A DNA stretch of 64,000 nt, from positions 32,555,562 through 32,619,561 of the forward strand of contig CM053252.1 in assembly GCA_028583405.1 (NCBI GenBank), given 5' to 3'. This DNA is from Pogonophryne albipinna. Lineage: Eukaryota > Chordata > Actinopteri > Perciformes > Artedidraconidae. Below are positions 12,104 to 22,702 of the stretch, in pieces. Within the stretch, counting starts at the first letter, position 1. The number at the start of each line of letters is the position of its first letter. The notes beneath the pieces are model-generated. The model saw only the letters and a program-made list of their open reading frames with translations, made no database searches and had not been told where the DNA came from. The position numbers and the translations under genes were made by a program.

Positions 12104-12847
12104 GTGTTCACACAGAGAGTTGCATCTAATCTACATGGGAACGTCACCAGAGTGGATATAGTGTTTGATCGGTACCAACAAAACTCCATCAAGAGTGGAA
12201 CAAGAACAAAACGCAGCACTACTCAGCGAAAGGTTCGCACAATTGTGAGTAGAGATGTAAAGCTACCTGCTAACTGGAATAGCTTCATTGAAATGGATGA
12301 AAACAAAGCCAACCTTACCCATTTCCTATCAACTGAGCTTGAGAATCATGTGCAGCTTTATGATGAGGAAATTGTTATCAGTGGAGGGTTTGAGGATCCT
12401 GAAAAAGTCACGTCAGCAGCTGGGATTGATGTATCTCCCCTACAAGCTACACATGAAGAAGCAGATACACGCATACTACTACATGCAGCTGATGCAACAA
12501 TGAAAGGGTTTCAGAGGCTCATCATTCAGTGCCGAGACACAGATGTGTTGCTGCTACTACTTGTATTTGCAAACCAACTAAGCCAAGAAGTTTGGATGAA
12601 AGCAGGAACAGCTAAGAAACCACGCTACATCAAAGTCCATCAAATCACACTACCAAATGAGATGCTCGATGGTCTGTTGGCATTTCATGCCATCACTGGA
12701 TGTGATACTACGAGCCAGTTCACCAGAATTGGAAAAAGGACTGCATGGAAAGTGTTCCAGCAGTACCCGCATCTTCTCCACAACTTTGGTGAGGATGAAG
12801 TACCAAGTACCACTTCCCTATCCTTGGCAGAACAGTTTTGTATGTAA
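12104..12847 (+). pseudogene. Transposase relic, XPG-like nuclease domain
   Basis: The signatures follow the order of XPG/FEN-type nucleases. RVDIVFDRYQQNSIKSGTR resembles the N-region (vFDG...K...R). HEEADTRILLHA followed by CRDTDVLLLL resembles the I-region acidic cluster (EAEA...D.D). ITGCDTTSQFTRIGKRTAW matches the GCDY...GIG..TA helix-hairpin-helix motif. The candidate metal-binding acids are present in the sequence. The domain would cut DNA at element ends or flaps if intact, which is inference from the family. The frame is lost at a T-run (12836-12839), where one extra T diverts it to the stop at 12845-12847. Confidence 0.65.
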
Positions 12848-13415
12848 GCTCTATGACCTTAAGTCAACCAGCAACTCGATACAAGAAGTTCGCTGCGCTC
12901 TCTTTCGAAAACTTAAAGCCAATGTTGATACATTACCACCAACAGAAGATGCATTGTCAATGCACCTCAAGAGGGCCCACTACCAAACGAAGGTTTGGAA
13001 ACAGTCACTAGTGACACATCCACAACTGCCCTCACCAATCAATTGTGGTTGGCAGATGATGAATGGTATGCTGGTCCCCATGCTTCTTACCAAGGAACCT
13101 GTACAATCCACATGCGTACAGCTGACAGTGTGTGGATGCAAGGAAAGTGGAAGTCAGTGCAGTACCAGACAGTGTCTCTGTCGCAGAAGAGGACTGTATT
13201 GCAGTGGGGCGTGTGGATGTGCTCGTGCAGCGTGGTGCATGAACTCCAATGACATTCAAGAGACTAACGGTGAAGAAACCGATCTTGATCTGGATGTTGT
13301 GGTGCGGCCGCCAGAAAAAAGCACATCAACAACGAGATCTTCAGTGTGCGATGCTCAGCCCTCCACATCAGCACGTGTACTGAGGGCGCAGGGGCGTACA
13401 GATCGCCGTCTGTAA
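12840..13415 (+). pseudogene. Transposase relic, C-terminal CXC cysteine cluster
   Basis: After the frame change at 12836-12839 the reading continues FVCKLYDLKS to a natural-looking stop at 13413-13415. Near the end is a dense cysteine array with spacing C-x5-C-x-C-x6-C-x4-C-x-C-x6-C-x3-C-x-C-x5-C (about 13112-13241). It resembles the CXC (tesmin/TSO1-like) zinc-binding fold that binds DNA. A Cys-rich tail of this kind is part of what I recall for Academ transposases. An acidic stretch and PPEKS tail follow. Confidence 0.6.
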
Positions 13416-14186
13416 CCAGCAAACATTGGCCTGTCCTCATCCTCGTAGACACCAGGATTCTAGTGCCCCACACTGCCTTGACTATACCTCGTCTATAAAT
13501 TTCCCTCCCTCTTCCAAAGAAACACGCCTGTTGGCTTGAACATGCCTAACCCCTGAGTTGCTCTGGTTCCTTCCGACCCTAACACTGGATTCATTTTATT
13601 GTTTTAGTTTTTATTTAATGTTTTATGTAATATTTTGTATACATACAATGGTTCCATTACTGGGAAGATGATCCTCAGTAATCCACAAAAATATTTTGTC
13701 TTATCATGGTATCCAAGTGTATTGTCAAAATACAACATTAAAAAGTCAAAAAGCATTAGCACGAAAGGTCACCTCGAGAATCATATAGATTTCCGCTTGG
13801 ACATTACATTATTCAAAACTGTGTAGTATTGCACTGTATGAAATTACTGTGCTCTAACTTGGCAAAAGTACCTAGCATACATTGGAATCATGATTCCTAT
13901 ATTATTTGGGCTACTATCTCATGTTTCCAAGCTGATATTCACTCTAAAAACATGTTTTCTTTTAGGCGGAAATTGAATTTTTGACTTTTTTTCAATGGTC
14001 TAGCTCTATTTTCTCTGACACAGTAACATCCATTTACATTCTGACACTTCTGCAGCCATCCCACTGCTGTCACCTTTCTTTTGATACCAGGATTATCTAT
14101 ATGGCCCTTGTGATTGGGGAGATATTCTATATTTATTGTGGGCATGTCATTTCGAGCCTGCTGCAGCAACCTCAGCCTTCCACCTG
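13416..14186 (+). other. 3' non-coding part of the Academ-like element
   Basis: AT-rich sequence between the transposase stop and the right inverted arm, with no open frame of note. It would contain the terminator of the transposase gene; AATATTTTGT-rich stretches are present but no clear polyadenylation signal was singled out. Confidence 0.4.
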
Positions 14187-16466
14187 TGTTTGTATTTTCA
14201 CAAATAGAATAAAGGTTTCACAAATCTCAAACTGTGTTATAAAGAATCTTTAGACTCTCTGGGATAATCCAGTCCAGATTTGATGAGTGTAGGTCTAGTG
14301 GTTTTAGATCAGGACCTGGTCTAATGTGGTGAAGATGCGAAAAAAGCACTGAAATCTCCCTTGTTTGTATTTTCACAAATAGAATTAAGGTTTCACAAAT
14401 ATAAAACTGTGTTATAAACAGGGGTGCACATAACTTTTTTGCCCTGGTTCTCAAAGGAGCACCTGGAGATGTTGCTTGGTGCTCATCCTTAAAATGAAAT
14501 AAACCGTAACTTTTGAGGGGGTCTTGACTTTATTTGCCAGACACACGGCACTGAACACACAGGCAGAGGTGAACACAGAACACACATGCAGAGGTGAACA
14601 CAAGACAACATTAGCACGACCAGTAATCCTACAAGCTGTCATCACTACCCTCCTGACTGTTCTCCTCACTGTCTTCCTCTCTGTCTTCCTCACTGTTCTC
14701 CTGACTGTTCTCCTCACTGTCTTCCTCTCTGTCAGACATGGTAGCTGATGATGTAGGCCTACTACTTTCTCTCTGGTTGAGTCTGCGATTAGCTGCTTGC
14801 ATCCACAAGTCAACAGCTGGGTTTGGGTCGAAAGTCTCTGTTGTCATCTTAGAAAAGTGGATGTAATCAAATAAGTATGTGAACATAACCAATAACCTAC
14901 CATAGCCAATAACAAATGAATGTAACTTATTTTATTGTTGTTCATTCATATCTTATTTTACCTTAACATTTATTTATTTATGCATTTTTTTTTTATCTCC
15001 AGTTTTAAAGGATATTTTTGGTTACTGTCCTATAATATGCATTGGAATGATTTCAAACCTGTTTATCCCAATAATTATAAAGGAGTGCCTTGGAAATATG
15101 TGTTTACATAAATTGTGACCAAACAGTTTGAACTTAGACTAAAGTTAACTATCTAAACACTCAGAGTCCTTTACCTCACTGAGCTGTAGTCATCAGCCTC
15201 TCAGTCTGACTGGAGAGGATTCTCCCTCCACATTATTGTAGAAACATCTTCTTCTTATATCCGTTAAAGCAGCTAGCACCAGATTCTAATAACAACAGCG
15301 CCGGTACCGGTGCACCCACCCTCTCTCACTCGCATTTTGGCTGTGAGCTGAGGGCGCCAGATAAGCCAACATCCCCCATTTTCATCACTTACAGCGCCCA
15401 TCGTACAGGGCAAATGAAACGTGTAACCGGGATGAAAAGGGTGTTACATTTACTTAATTGTGAATATCGTTACATCAAGGCCGAAAATTAGGATGAGCAC
15501 CAACGGTCAAAAATGTTTTTTTCCCTCCCAGAGCTGCCAGCGCAGCGCCTCCCCAGATCTGGAGCCCTAGGCGAACATCTATTACGCCAGTGCTACGGGC
15601 CGGCCCTGAGTTCATATCATAGGTTCATATGTAACTCGCAAATATATTTCTCCCTCTCTCTCTCTCAATGTTGGTACGCAAATGCGCCTTTTTTCAAATG
15701 ACACGGTGCTCTTTTTTTGGCGGAGGTGCGCATGCGCACCTGCGCACCAGTTATGTGCAGTCCTGGTTATAAAGAATGTTTAGACCCTCTGGGATAATCC
15801 AGTCCAGATTTGATGAGTGTAGGTCTAGTGGTTTTAGATCAGGACCTGGTCTAATGTGGTCTACATGTAAAAAAAAGCACTGAAATCTCCCTTGTTTGTA
15901 TTGTCACAAATAGAATAAAGGTTTCACAAATCTCAAACTGGGTTATAAAGAATCTTTAGCCTCCGTGGGATAATCCAGTCCAGATTTGATGAGTGTAGGT
16001 CTAGTGGTTTTAGATCAGGACCTGGTCTAATGGTCAGGATGCGAAAAAAGCACTGAAATCTCACTTTTTGTATTTTCACAAATAGAATTAAGGTTTCACA
16101 AATCTCAAACTGTGTTATAAAGAATGTTTAGACCCTCTGGGATAATCCAGTCCAGATTTGAGGTCTAGTGGTTTTAGATCAGGACCTGGTCTAATGTGGT
16201 GAAGATGCGAAAAAAGCACTGAAATCTACCTTGTTTGTATTTTCACAAATAGAATAAAGGTTTCACAAATCTCAAACTGGGTTATAAAGAATCTTTAGAC
16301 TCTCTGGGATAATCCAGTCCAAATAAATCGGCTATGCAGCGATTTAAGAGGTTCAAACACGGAGGATTGTTCGCTCAGCGCTGTAAATTAAATGTCCCTT
16401 AACTTTCCCCTTAACTGCCGAATCGGATGCTCTGAATCGGAAGCCAACTTCAGTGTCGTAAGCCGG
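14187..16466 (-). repeat. Right inverted arm with expanded subterminal units
   Basis: The reverse of the left arm, with about four copies of the 170-190-bp unit (anchors GGGATAATCCAGTCCAGATT near 14261, 15790, 15968, 16139; a partial near 16309) against about two in the left arm. A hAT element sits inside the inner units. Confidence 0.85.
14419..15765 (-). mobile_element. hAT transposon with perfect 8-bp duplication
   Basis: The ends CAGGGGTGCACATAACT and AGTTATGTGCAGTCCTG are inverted repeats. GTTATAAA lies directly outside both (14411-14418 and 15766-15773), a perfect 8-bp target-site duplication as hAT elements make. The element is 1347 bp. A minus-strand frame at 14629-14892 contains TFDPNPAVDLWMQAANRR followed by an acidic Glu/Ser repeat tail. 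The first motif resembles the C-terminus of hAT transposases of the ZNF862/KIAA1586 type, so this is probably an internally deleted copy. A short tandem CTCACTGTCTTCCTCTCTGT repeat encodes the acidic tail. Confidence 0.88.
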
Positions 16467-16542
16467 TCGTGGTTGTTTGTTCTTCATGCTTATATATCGG
16501 ACTATTGTGACTCGCTCTGAGGTTGAAACAGACGGTGCATGA

Positions 16543-18045
16543 ATGCGGTTTTTGCGGTAAGTGAAATTCGAGTACTTATTGATGTGTTTATCATTTGAAT
16601 CAGCTACGTAATGAATGTTAAGGCTTGGGTTAGCGTGTAAGTGAGTGGTAGCTACATCGGTGCTAACGATGCTAATCGTAGCCTCCAAGTTAAAACCATA
16701 GACTGTATATAGGTTAAAACGAAATAGACAAGTGTTAAGCGTTAAGTGGGATAATACTGCAGAACAAACGGCTTCTAGAGAGATATTTTATTATGTAGGT
16801 ATCGCTAAGGTTAATTTAAATTGGCTATGCTCAAGTATGTAGACAAGCTCATGTTGAAGTAGTGTATGTGAAATCAACCTCACAATAAGATGTGTGTATA
16901 TTACAAATAATAATGTCAGAATTCAAGATGATTAGGTTAGATATTACAATATGGTTGGTTGAGCTGGAGTTCATTATTGAGCTTACACGTTAACGTCACA
17001 TTCATCTGAAGAACGAACCCAAACCTTGTTGTTTTTATTAATTGCATTACCAAATTGGTATCAAATAAACAGTAAGCATTGGTAACACAACTTCCAAAGT
17101 TACAGTAAAATAAAAAGGACCCTGACTCGGACAATACACAATCCAACATGTTCAACAGAAGAGAATCAGTTATATTGTTTGTACACATGGTACTTTACAT
17201 ATATATCTGTTTGTTTAAGGTGTCCAGGTGATGCAGACTGGCTGGACCAGAGAGTGAGAGACAGAACTGGACTCCTCACAGCAGTGAACTTCAGCACAGG
17301 TACAAAGACTCTATTTTTCATACTGTACAAAGAATCAAGAAAGATATTTGTTTAAATAAATGAAGTATTGACTTGAATACACTGATATACATTCCATTAA
17401 ACAATACTAAATACTAGATCACCTACACATCAGTTAAATTGATGGTTTTTGCAAAAGGTTACATTTAGATGTTAACAAGCAATATGATTGTGTGAAAATG
17501 AGACCTTGTGTCTCAATGAGATCTACACCTGTATACATAAAGGCTAAAGAAATATGGTTTTGTCAGCTTTCTAATTTAATGTATTGAAGGCAAAGATATT
17601 TAACACATAGTGAGAACTGCTACTATTTATCTCTCAATATTGTCTGAAAAAAACGTGGTAAAAGTGATTCTTTCAGTGAGACAACAGAGCAAGCTTCTAC
17701 AGTTGCACTACGTTTTGATGACAGTTAAATATTATTTTGATAATAACATATATTTCAATGTTGATGAGCTTCATACTGTTCATTCATAATCTGATCGTCT
17801 TTGTAGCTCACTGTTGAAATAAAAAAAATCATTACAATTACAAAAATAATTATATCTACAGCCCCTAAACACACAAACACACCACTTTCATAAATAACAC
17901 ACTTGTTCTGCAATAATATGTTTTATGTTTCTTGTCATTTTTGTCAGGAAAGGACATGCCTGAAAGACACAACATTTTCTCCTTCTCTGAGGGTCAAGAA
18001 GAACATCCAAGAGGAACATTAAAAGCTGATGTTATGAGATTTTAA
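16543..18045 (+). CDS. Candidate small spliced gene, 63 residues, three exons
   Basis: I do not recognise this protein. The reading comes from splice sites: ATG at 16543 with donor GCG|GTAAGT after 16556; an 80-nt exon 17220-17299 with acceptor TTGTTTAAG and donor CAG|GTACAA; and a last exon from 17948 (acceptor TTTTGTCAG) to TAA at 18043-18045. Phases join without a stop to give 63 residues beginning MRFLRCPGDADWLDQ and ending LKADVMRF. AATAAA at 18216-18221 gives a plausible polyadenylation site. No signal peptide, membrane segment or known motif is seen. Exon 1 starts only about 80 bp outside the Academ-like right arm, which could act as promoter. It may instead be a lncRNA with a chance open frame. 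Confidence 0.3.
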
Positions 18046-18448
18046 GACCAGTACAGGACATTCACTAAGAAACTACTTTTATTGTGAAAACACAGTCAGC
18101 TGATTGAATGCACCTATTTCCACATCTACACTCCATCAGCTGATTATTTCTATTTGCCTCGCTTTATGAGTTTCACATCACTTGTGCCTTGAACCGCAGA
18201 GTTTGCAATGTCACAAATAAATGGGGCCAATCTTCAGTCAGATCTGAATGTGTAATCTAACATTTTCAGTAAGAATAATGGACGAAAGGAGTGCAAATAC
18301 AAATACAATTTATTGAAATGTGAACCAAAACTTAATCAAACATGTTTTAAATAAAAAGCACATATGGACAGAAGGTGTAAACCTATTAAATGTATAAGTA
18401 AACACATTTAGTCAAATAAAGTGACAGACTAGGCCTGTGCAGTTGGTA

Positions 18449-19176
18449 TCAGCTGTGCCCAGCATGGGCTCCTCCATCAGGCCTGGTCCTCCTCGCAGAG
18501 GAAAGACCCTCAGTCCTCTCCAAACCAACAGACAGGACGTCCATCACACGAAGGTTTCTCCCTGAAGTCTCTGCAGCCCTCTGGACACCACGCTGTCTCA
18601 ATCCGTCCACACTGAATATGAGAGGGGGAAAATGAAAATAATAAATGCTTTGACAATAAGATATATAAAGTTGACTGTTGAGTTGCTCAGTATTTTTAGA
18701 TTGTCAATACTATTACTGTATAACTAATATCTCAGGTTCAGAGGCACATTCAAATAAAGATTGGTCTTTAAATACATGTTGTCTTTTGAATTGTTTGTCT
18801 AAAGTCAAGGATCTAGAACTGGTACTTAGTTTTAATGATACAGTCTGGTTATTATGCTGTTTGGAGGAGGCCTCACAGGTAAGAGCACTAACTAGCTACC
18901 ATCACATGTACCTTAACTTGACTTAAATGTATTAAACGTGTAATTAAGTGATATCAAAATATAAATAACTAATGTCATGCAAACATATTAATATTTGCTT
19001 GATTCCAGTGTTAAATTTAGCACAATTGCATACAAACGTTAAGGGGTTTTAAGATTCTGAAGTATTATGCTAAAAACTCAATAACTTAGATTATTATTTA
19101 TAGTTTTGCTGAATAGTTTCATGTCCGCTTACCTTAGAAACGTAAAATGCGACGGCAGTGTGCAGATGGGGAGCAT
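18449..19176 (-). CDS. Candidate small spliced gene, 68 residues, two exons, convergent
   Basis: Not recognised. The minus-strand ATG is at 19174-19176. Exon 1 ends at 19133 with donor CTAAG|GTAAGC, and exon 2 starts at 18611 after the acceptor CTCATATTCAG, preceded by a pyrimidine-rich tract. The joined frame is open for 68 residues (MLPICTLPSHFTFL... ending GGAHAGHS) and stops at 18449-18451. A polyadenylation signal AATAAA lies on the minus strand at 18309-18314. It points toward the + strand candidate, with the two polyadenylation signals about 90 bp apart. The start is close to a GC-rich stretch (19200-19300) beside a large foldback repeat that may supply the promoter. The protein is Arg-rich with no domain; a lncRNA is equally possible. 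Confidence 0.28.
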
Positions 19177-19290
19177 GTTAGCTTAGCTTGGTAGCTTCAG
19201 CTAGCTCTGGAACTTCCAGCTCGGTGGCAGCAGGTCCCGCCTCGGCTCCGCCTCTTTGCCCTTATTTGGAGCAGGCGGGAGTTGAACTCT

Positions 19291-19977
19291 GACGTCACTG
19301 TCGAGCCGTTAGTGGCCGACTCCGCCTGTCACTACCCGATCCGTGCCCCTGCCCGATCGGTACTGCACATGTTCGAGATGGTCGGCCATATTGGACAAGT
19401 CCGGACGGCAACCCAAGATGGACACTTGACACAGTGGCTTTTAGCAAAGCTCAAAAAGAAAAAACCGAGAGAGATGAGTTATTGTTATTACAACGTGACT
19501 TCACTGTTATTTAACAACTCTTTTTATTGGGTTCTTTTATTTGGGGTTAAGTACATTGTCAGAATAAGTGAGGAATGAATTTAACTTCTGTTAGACAGCC
19601 ATATGCCATTCATTTTTGCATACATTCACAGTAAATATGTATTCAGTATGATAGCTGTCTAACAGAAGTTAAATTCATTTCTCACTTATTCTGACAATGT
19701 ACTTAACCCCAAATAAAAGAACCCAATAAAAAGAGTTGTTAAATAATAGTGAAGTCACGTTGTAATAAAAATAACTCATCTCTCTCGAGTTTTCTTTTTG
19801 AGCTTTGCTAAAAGCCACTGTGTCAAGTGTCCATCTTGGGTTGCCGTCCGGAGTTGTCCAATATGGCGGACCATCTCGCACATGCGCAGTACCGATCGGG
19901 CAGGGGGACGGATCGGGTAGTGACACCGCCTACTAAGGGCTTCTCGGCAACTCTGCAGAATCCTATGGGTGACGTCA
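19291..19977. repeat. Foldback (inverted) repeat, about 690 bp
   Basis: Two arms of about 300 bp (roughly 19310-19604 and 19648-19955) are inverted copies around a short centre with its own palindrome (TAACTTCTGTTAGACAGC and its complement). Both outer ends carry GACGTCA (19291-19297, 19971-19977). The arms include GTGTCACTACCCGATCCGT-like and CCAAGATGGACACTTGACAC sequence. Open frames in the two arms encode nearly the same peptide only because the arms are copies. It is probably a foldback MITE; the RNA would form one long hairpin. Confidence 0.85.
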
Positions 19978-20423
19978 TGGACCCTACGTCCAGGGTCCAA
20001 AGCTAACAAATACCACCTGCCAGCACCTCAAAGCTCACTTATTAACATGTTGTATCTTGTTTTCTGTAAAAGTGTTAAGTTGTTGTCTCGATAGGTGATG
20101 TGACTGAGGTGACCTCACTGTAAACGACAAGAAGTCACGGCTCTCGTACAGGTACACTCTCAGATTATGCTAAACTAACTAGCCGTCTCCTGGCTGCACT
20201 GTAGCTTCATTTGAAACAAATAAAATAGTTGTATCAATCTTCTCATATCAACAATACAACATTTTTCTAAATACTTTTTTTTGTTGACAAAAAGAAAGTA
20301 TGTAGACAATTAACATAACATTTAAAGGAAGCCGTTTAAATGACAATATACAATTCAATGGTAAGCATTCATAATCCTGAGAGACTAACAACTGATTGCA
20401 AAGAATTGTGAGAGGCGCCTATT
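19978..20423. other. Intergenic stretch
   Basis: Unique AT-rich sequence with no open frame or repeat ends that I can support. Confidence 0.4.
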
Positions 20424-21479
20424 GCCCCTTTCACACCAACGCGTTTTCAGCTCCGGCTCGGAGCTGGAGCTGAAAAGAGCCGGTTTTTCCTGTTCACACC
20501 GCAGCGGCGCCGCCTCTTAGCTCCGGAATCCGGTTCACTTCCAGCTCCAAAAAATTGTCGGTCTAGAGGCAAGAGCTTCGGAGCTATGAGGTGGCGTCGC
20601 TTACGTCTCCCTTACGTCGAGGCGTGCAGGAAACTAAACCCACCTCCCCTGAACATGGGTCGACTGTCATGCCTGCCTACAAGCAGTAGTGCTTATAAAC
20701 ACACTTTATAACGTCAGGCAACACTAACCAGGCTGCGTGTGGTTCTGTTTATTTGTACCTTACTTTGACCATCCGTTCACTGTTATTGATCATTGTGGAG
20801 AGAGGCAGACGTTTTGTTTTGTATTATAGCAGCTATCGGATGGAATCAATACATGGGCTGCACAGGTTGTCGTGTCCGACTATCACAAGTAGAATCATAA
20901 TAAAAATACGCCGGTAAAATGTGCCTGTAGAAAACGGTTTATGCCACAATAGGATAGCAATAGCAAGTAGTCAGTTTAGCTTCGGTTGCTATGCTAACAT
21001 CACCCATTTTATACCAGAGAAACTTTCATAACAGCGTCAATTCAGACTGACACACATTCATTTAAGGGGAACTGGGGATATTTATCAGCTGCTTGTGTGA
21101 GCTAACCGGGAGAATAAACTCCCGTGGAAGAGCAGCCAACACTGCAGCGGTCGGTAAATGCCGCAGAAACACATTAATAAACAATGAACCACGGCACTCT
21201 GGAGAAAAGCATAATGTTGGAGAAGTCGTTATTTAATTTAATCTGGCTTCGTGTGATTAAAAGCAACACGATCATCGACCCGACGCAGTTCCCCGTTGTT
21301 GTGAGCGCCGTAACGCCGTTGGGGAGCAAATCAGCGATGTAAACGGTGACGTCATGACGCAGCAGCGGCAGCTCTGGGCGGTGTGAACAGAGCGGGAGCA
21401 GAAAAGGGAAACCGGAGCTGAACCAGAAAAGCTCTAGCTCGGAGCTAGAAAGGGAAAAAGGACTGGTGTGAAAGCCGCA
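20424..21479. mobile_element. 1.1-kb TIR element, copy B
   Basis: Near-identical to 1912-3046 over its whole length and in the same orientation, with the same ends (CCCCTTTCACACCAACGC and CTGGTGTGAAAGCCGC). It differs by a few substitutions and small deletions (for example, copy A has AGCGTTGTGATACCAAACAG where copy B is shorter, and CACCAGTCGGG is missing near 21372). The high similarity points to a recent amplification of the family. No transposase is present. Confidence 0.8.
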
Positions 21480-22381
21480 TATATGACTTGACTTGCTGTG
21501 AAAGACTTGAAACTTCTGTGAATCTATGTGATTTAATAACACAGATTTAGCTATTCTATCCTATTGTTTATACCTAAATGACGAACTTTTAAAAATATAT
21601 CTTTATGTAATGCACAATAATAATGTTAACAATGTTGCAAATATAAATATAAAAATAAAAGTATTATATTTATGATAGTTAGGCTATAGTAAAACTGCCA
21701 GTGTTCCAGATCTTTGTAATGAAACATGTCATTTAATCAGAACGCCTTTATTTGCCCCGCAGGGGGGAAATGTACGTTATTACAACAGCATGGTGCAGAT
21801 AAAGCAAGAGAATATAATTATTTATACAATTAAAAAAATATATATATTAATAGGAGATTACACCATGGTAAAACAATTATAATTTCATTTTTTTTGTAGA
21901 TGATCATATACAATTATAGAAGTAGCCGTTACTTTTTACACATTGCAATTACATTTAAAGAACGATAAAGTTTAAATTGCACTGAAGATTGTTATGAGTT
22001 ATGAGTGTGGTATTAATCTGTTATTGTTGTTATTAACATGAGAGGTGCGACATTCCCATTTTTTCCCCCACATAATGCCATTTACACGTTATTCGTATGA
22101 CAGTCACTATTTCAAATGTATTTTTGTAATGTTTATTTTCAAGGTCGACACTGTGTATTTCTCTTGTTTAAATGTGTCTCGATAAAAAAAGACAGTGATG
22201 AGCATCGGACTAACTGCCTTTGTGTGCACCATGTTGTGTATACGTAAAAGGCAACGTAAGGATGTTTTGAACAGAGGAGTCTAGTGGTTCCCGACATTCC
22301 TCTTGCTTGTGAATGCAGCATCACCGCCAGTAGAAGGAGCTCTTCAGTCCCACCTAATCCACGAGCCTGACATACACAAAC
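21480..22381 (+). promoter_or_regulatory. Region upstream of SORL1 exon 1
   Basis: AT-rich to about 22250, becoming less so toward the start codon. The transcription start and 5' UTR of SORL1 must lie near its 3' end, but I see no TATA box or Inr I would defend. The sequence holds no other gene. Confidence 0.4.
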
Positions 22382-22702
22382 ATGGCGATATCACAAGCAG
22401 GCAAGATGCAGTGCTCTCTTCGGTGCTCCTTTTATTTATTAGTCTTCTGGGTCGCTGGTATACATTCGTCGACCCTTCGTGTGCACCCACAGCAGCGCTA
22501 CATGCTGCCGCAAAACAGAGGGTTTTTCACTGTAGAAGCAAAAGAGGATTTACTGGACGGAGATGGAGGAGGCGCCGCTGCTTCAGAGCTGCCTCTGTCC
22601 GCTCGTAGTGCCGCTAAAGGCGGGTTGGACTCCGGCGCCTATCCGCAACATCGAAGCCGCCGGAGCCCTGGTGAATCGGCCATGCCAAAGGTGTACGGAC
22701 AG
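22382..22702 (+). CDS. sorl1: SORL1 exon 1: signal peptide, propeptide, start of mature protein
   Basis: First coding exon of the sortilin-related receptor (SorLA/LR11), a type I membrane receptor that sorts APP and lipoprotein-related cargo between Golgi and endosomes. It encodes 107 residues from ATG 22382. A hydrophobic core (SFYLLVFWVAGIHSS, about residues 15-30) is the signal peptide. RGFFTVEAKEDLL (46-58) matches the propeptide region of the family. RSRR at 91-94 is a furin site that would release the propeptide, and PKVYGQ begins the Vps10p domain. The donor ACAG|GTAATA follows in phase 0. A second in-frame ATG at residue 9 would still leave a full signal peptide, but the first is preferred because a longer basic leader is usual in the family. 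It joins to exon 2 after an intron of 19.6 kb. Confidence 0.9.

Larger units (their letters stand above)
6168..16466 (+). mobile_element. Academ-like DNA transposon, decayed, with two nested insertions
   Basis: Inverted arms bracket this whole region. The outer ends meet as CCGGCTACGACGCTGAAGTTGG on the left and the complement of CCAACTTCAGTGTCGTAAGCCGG on the right, and both continue for several hundred bases. Between them a multi-part transposase relic reads on the + strand with an XPG-like nuclease and a C-terminal CXC cluster, the combination I associate with the Academ superfamily. Family membership is inference from these domains. The arms contain a subterminal tandem repeat of about 170-190 bp. 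An L2-like LINE (10762-11811) and a hAT (14419-15765) were inserted later. The exact outer border and duplication are uncertain because the similarity fades. Confidence 0.6.

Noticed and set aside
12995..13259. Other frames across the CXC region
   Set aside because: Shadows of the cysteine-rich frame, which has the defining spacing.
19282..20009. Two similar proteins on opposite strands
   Set aside because: They are the same sequence read from the two arms of a foldback repeat.
22303..22608. Alternative frame over SORL1 exon 1
   Set aside because: The frame at 22382 has signal peptide, furin site, conserved PKVYGQ and the right splice phase.
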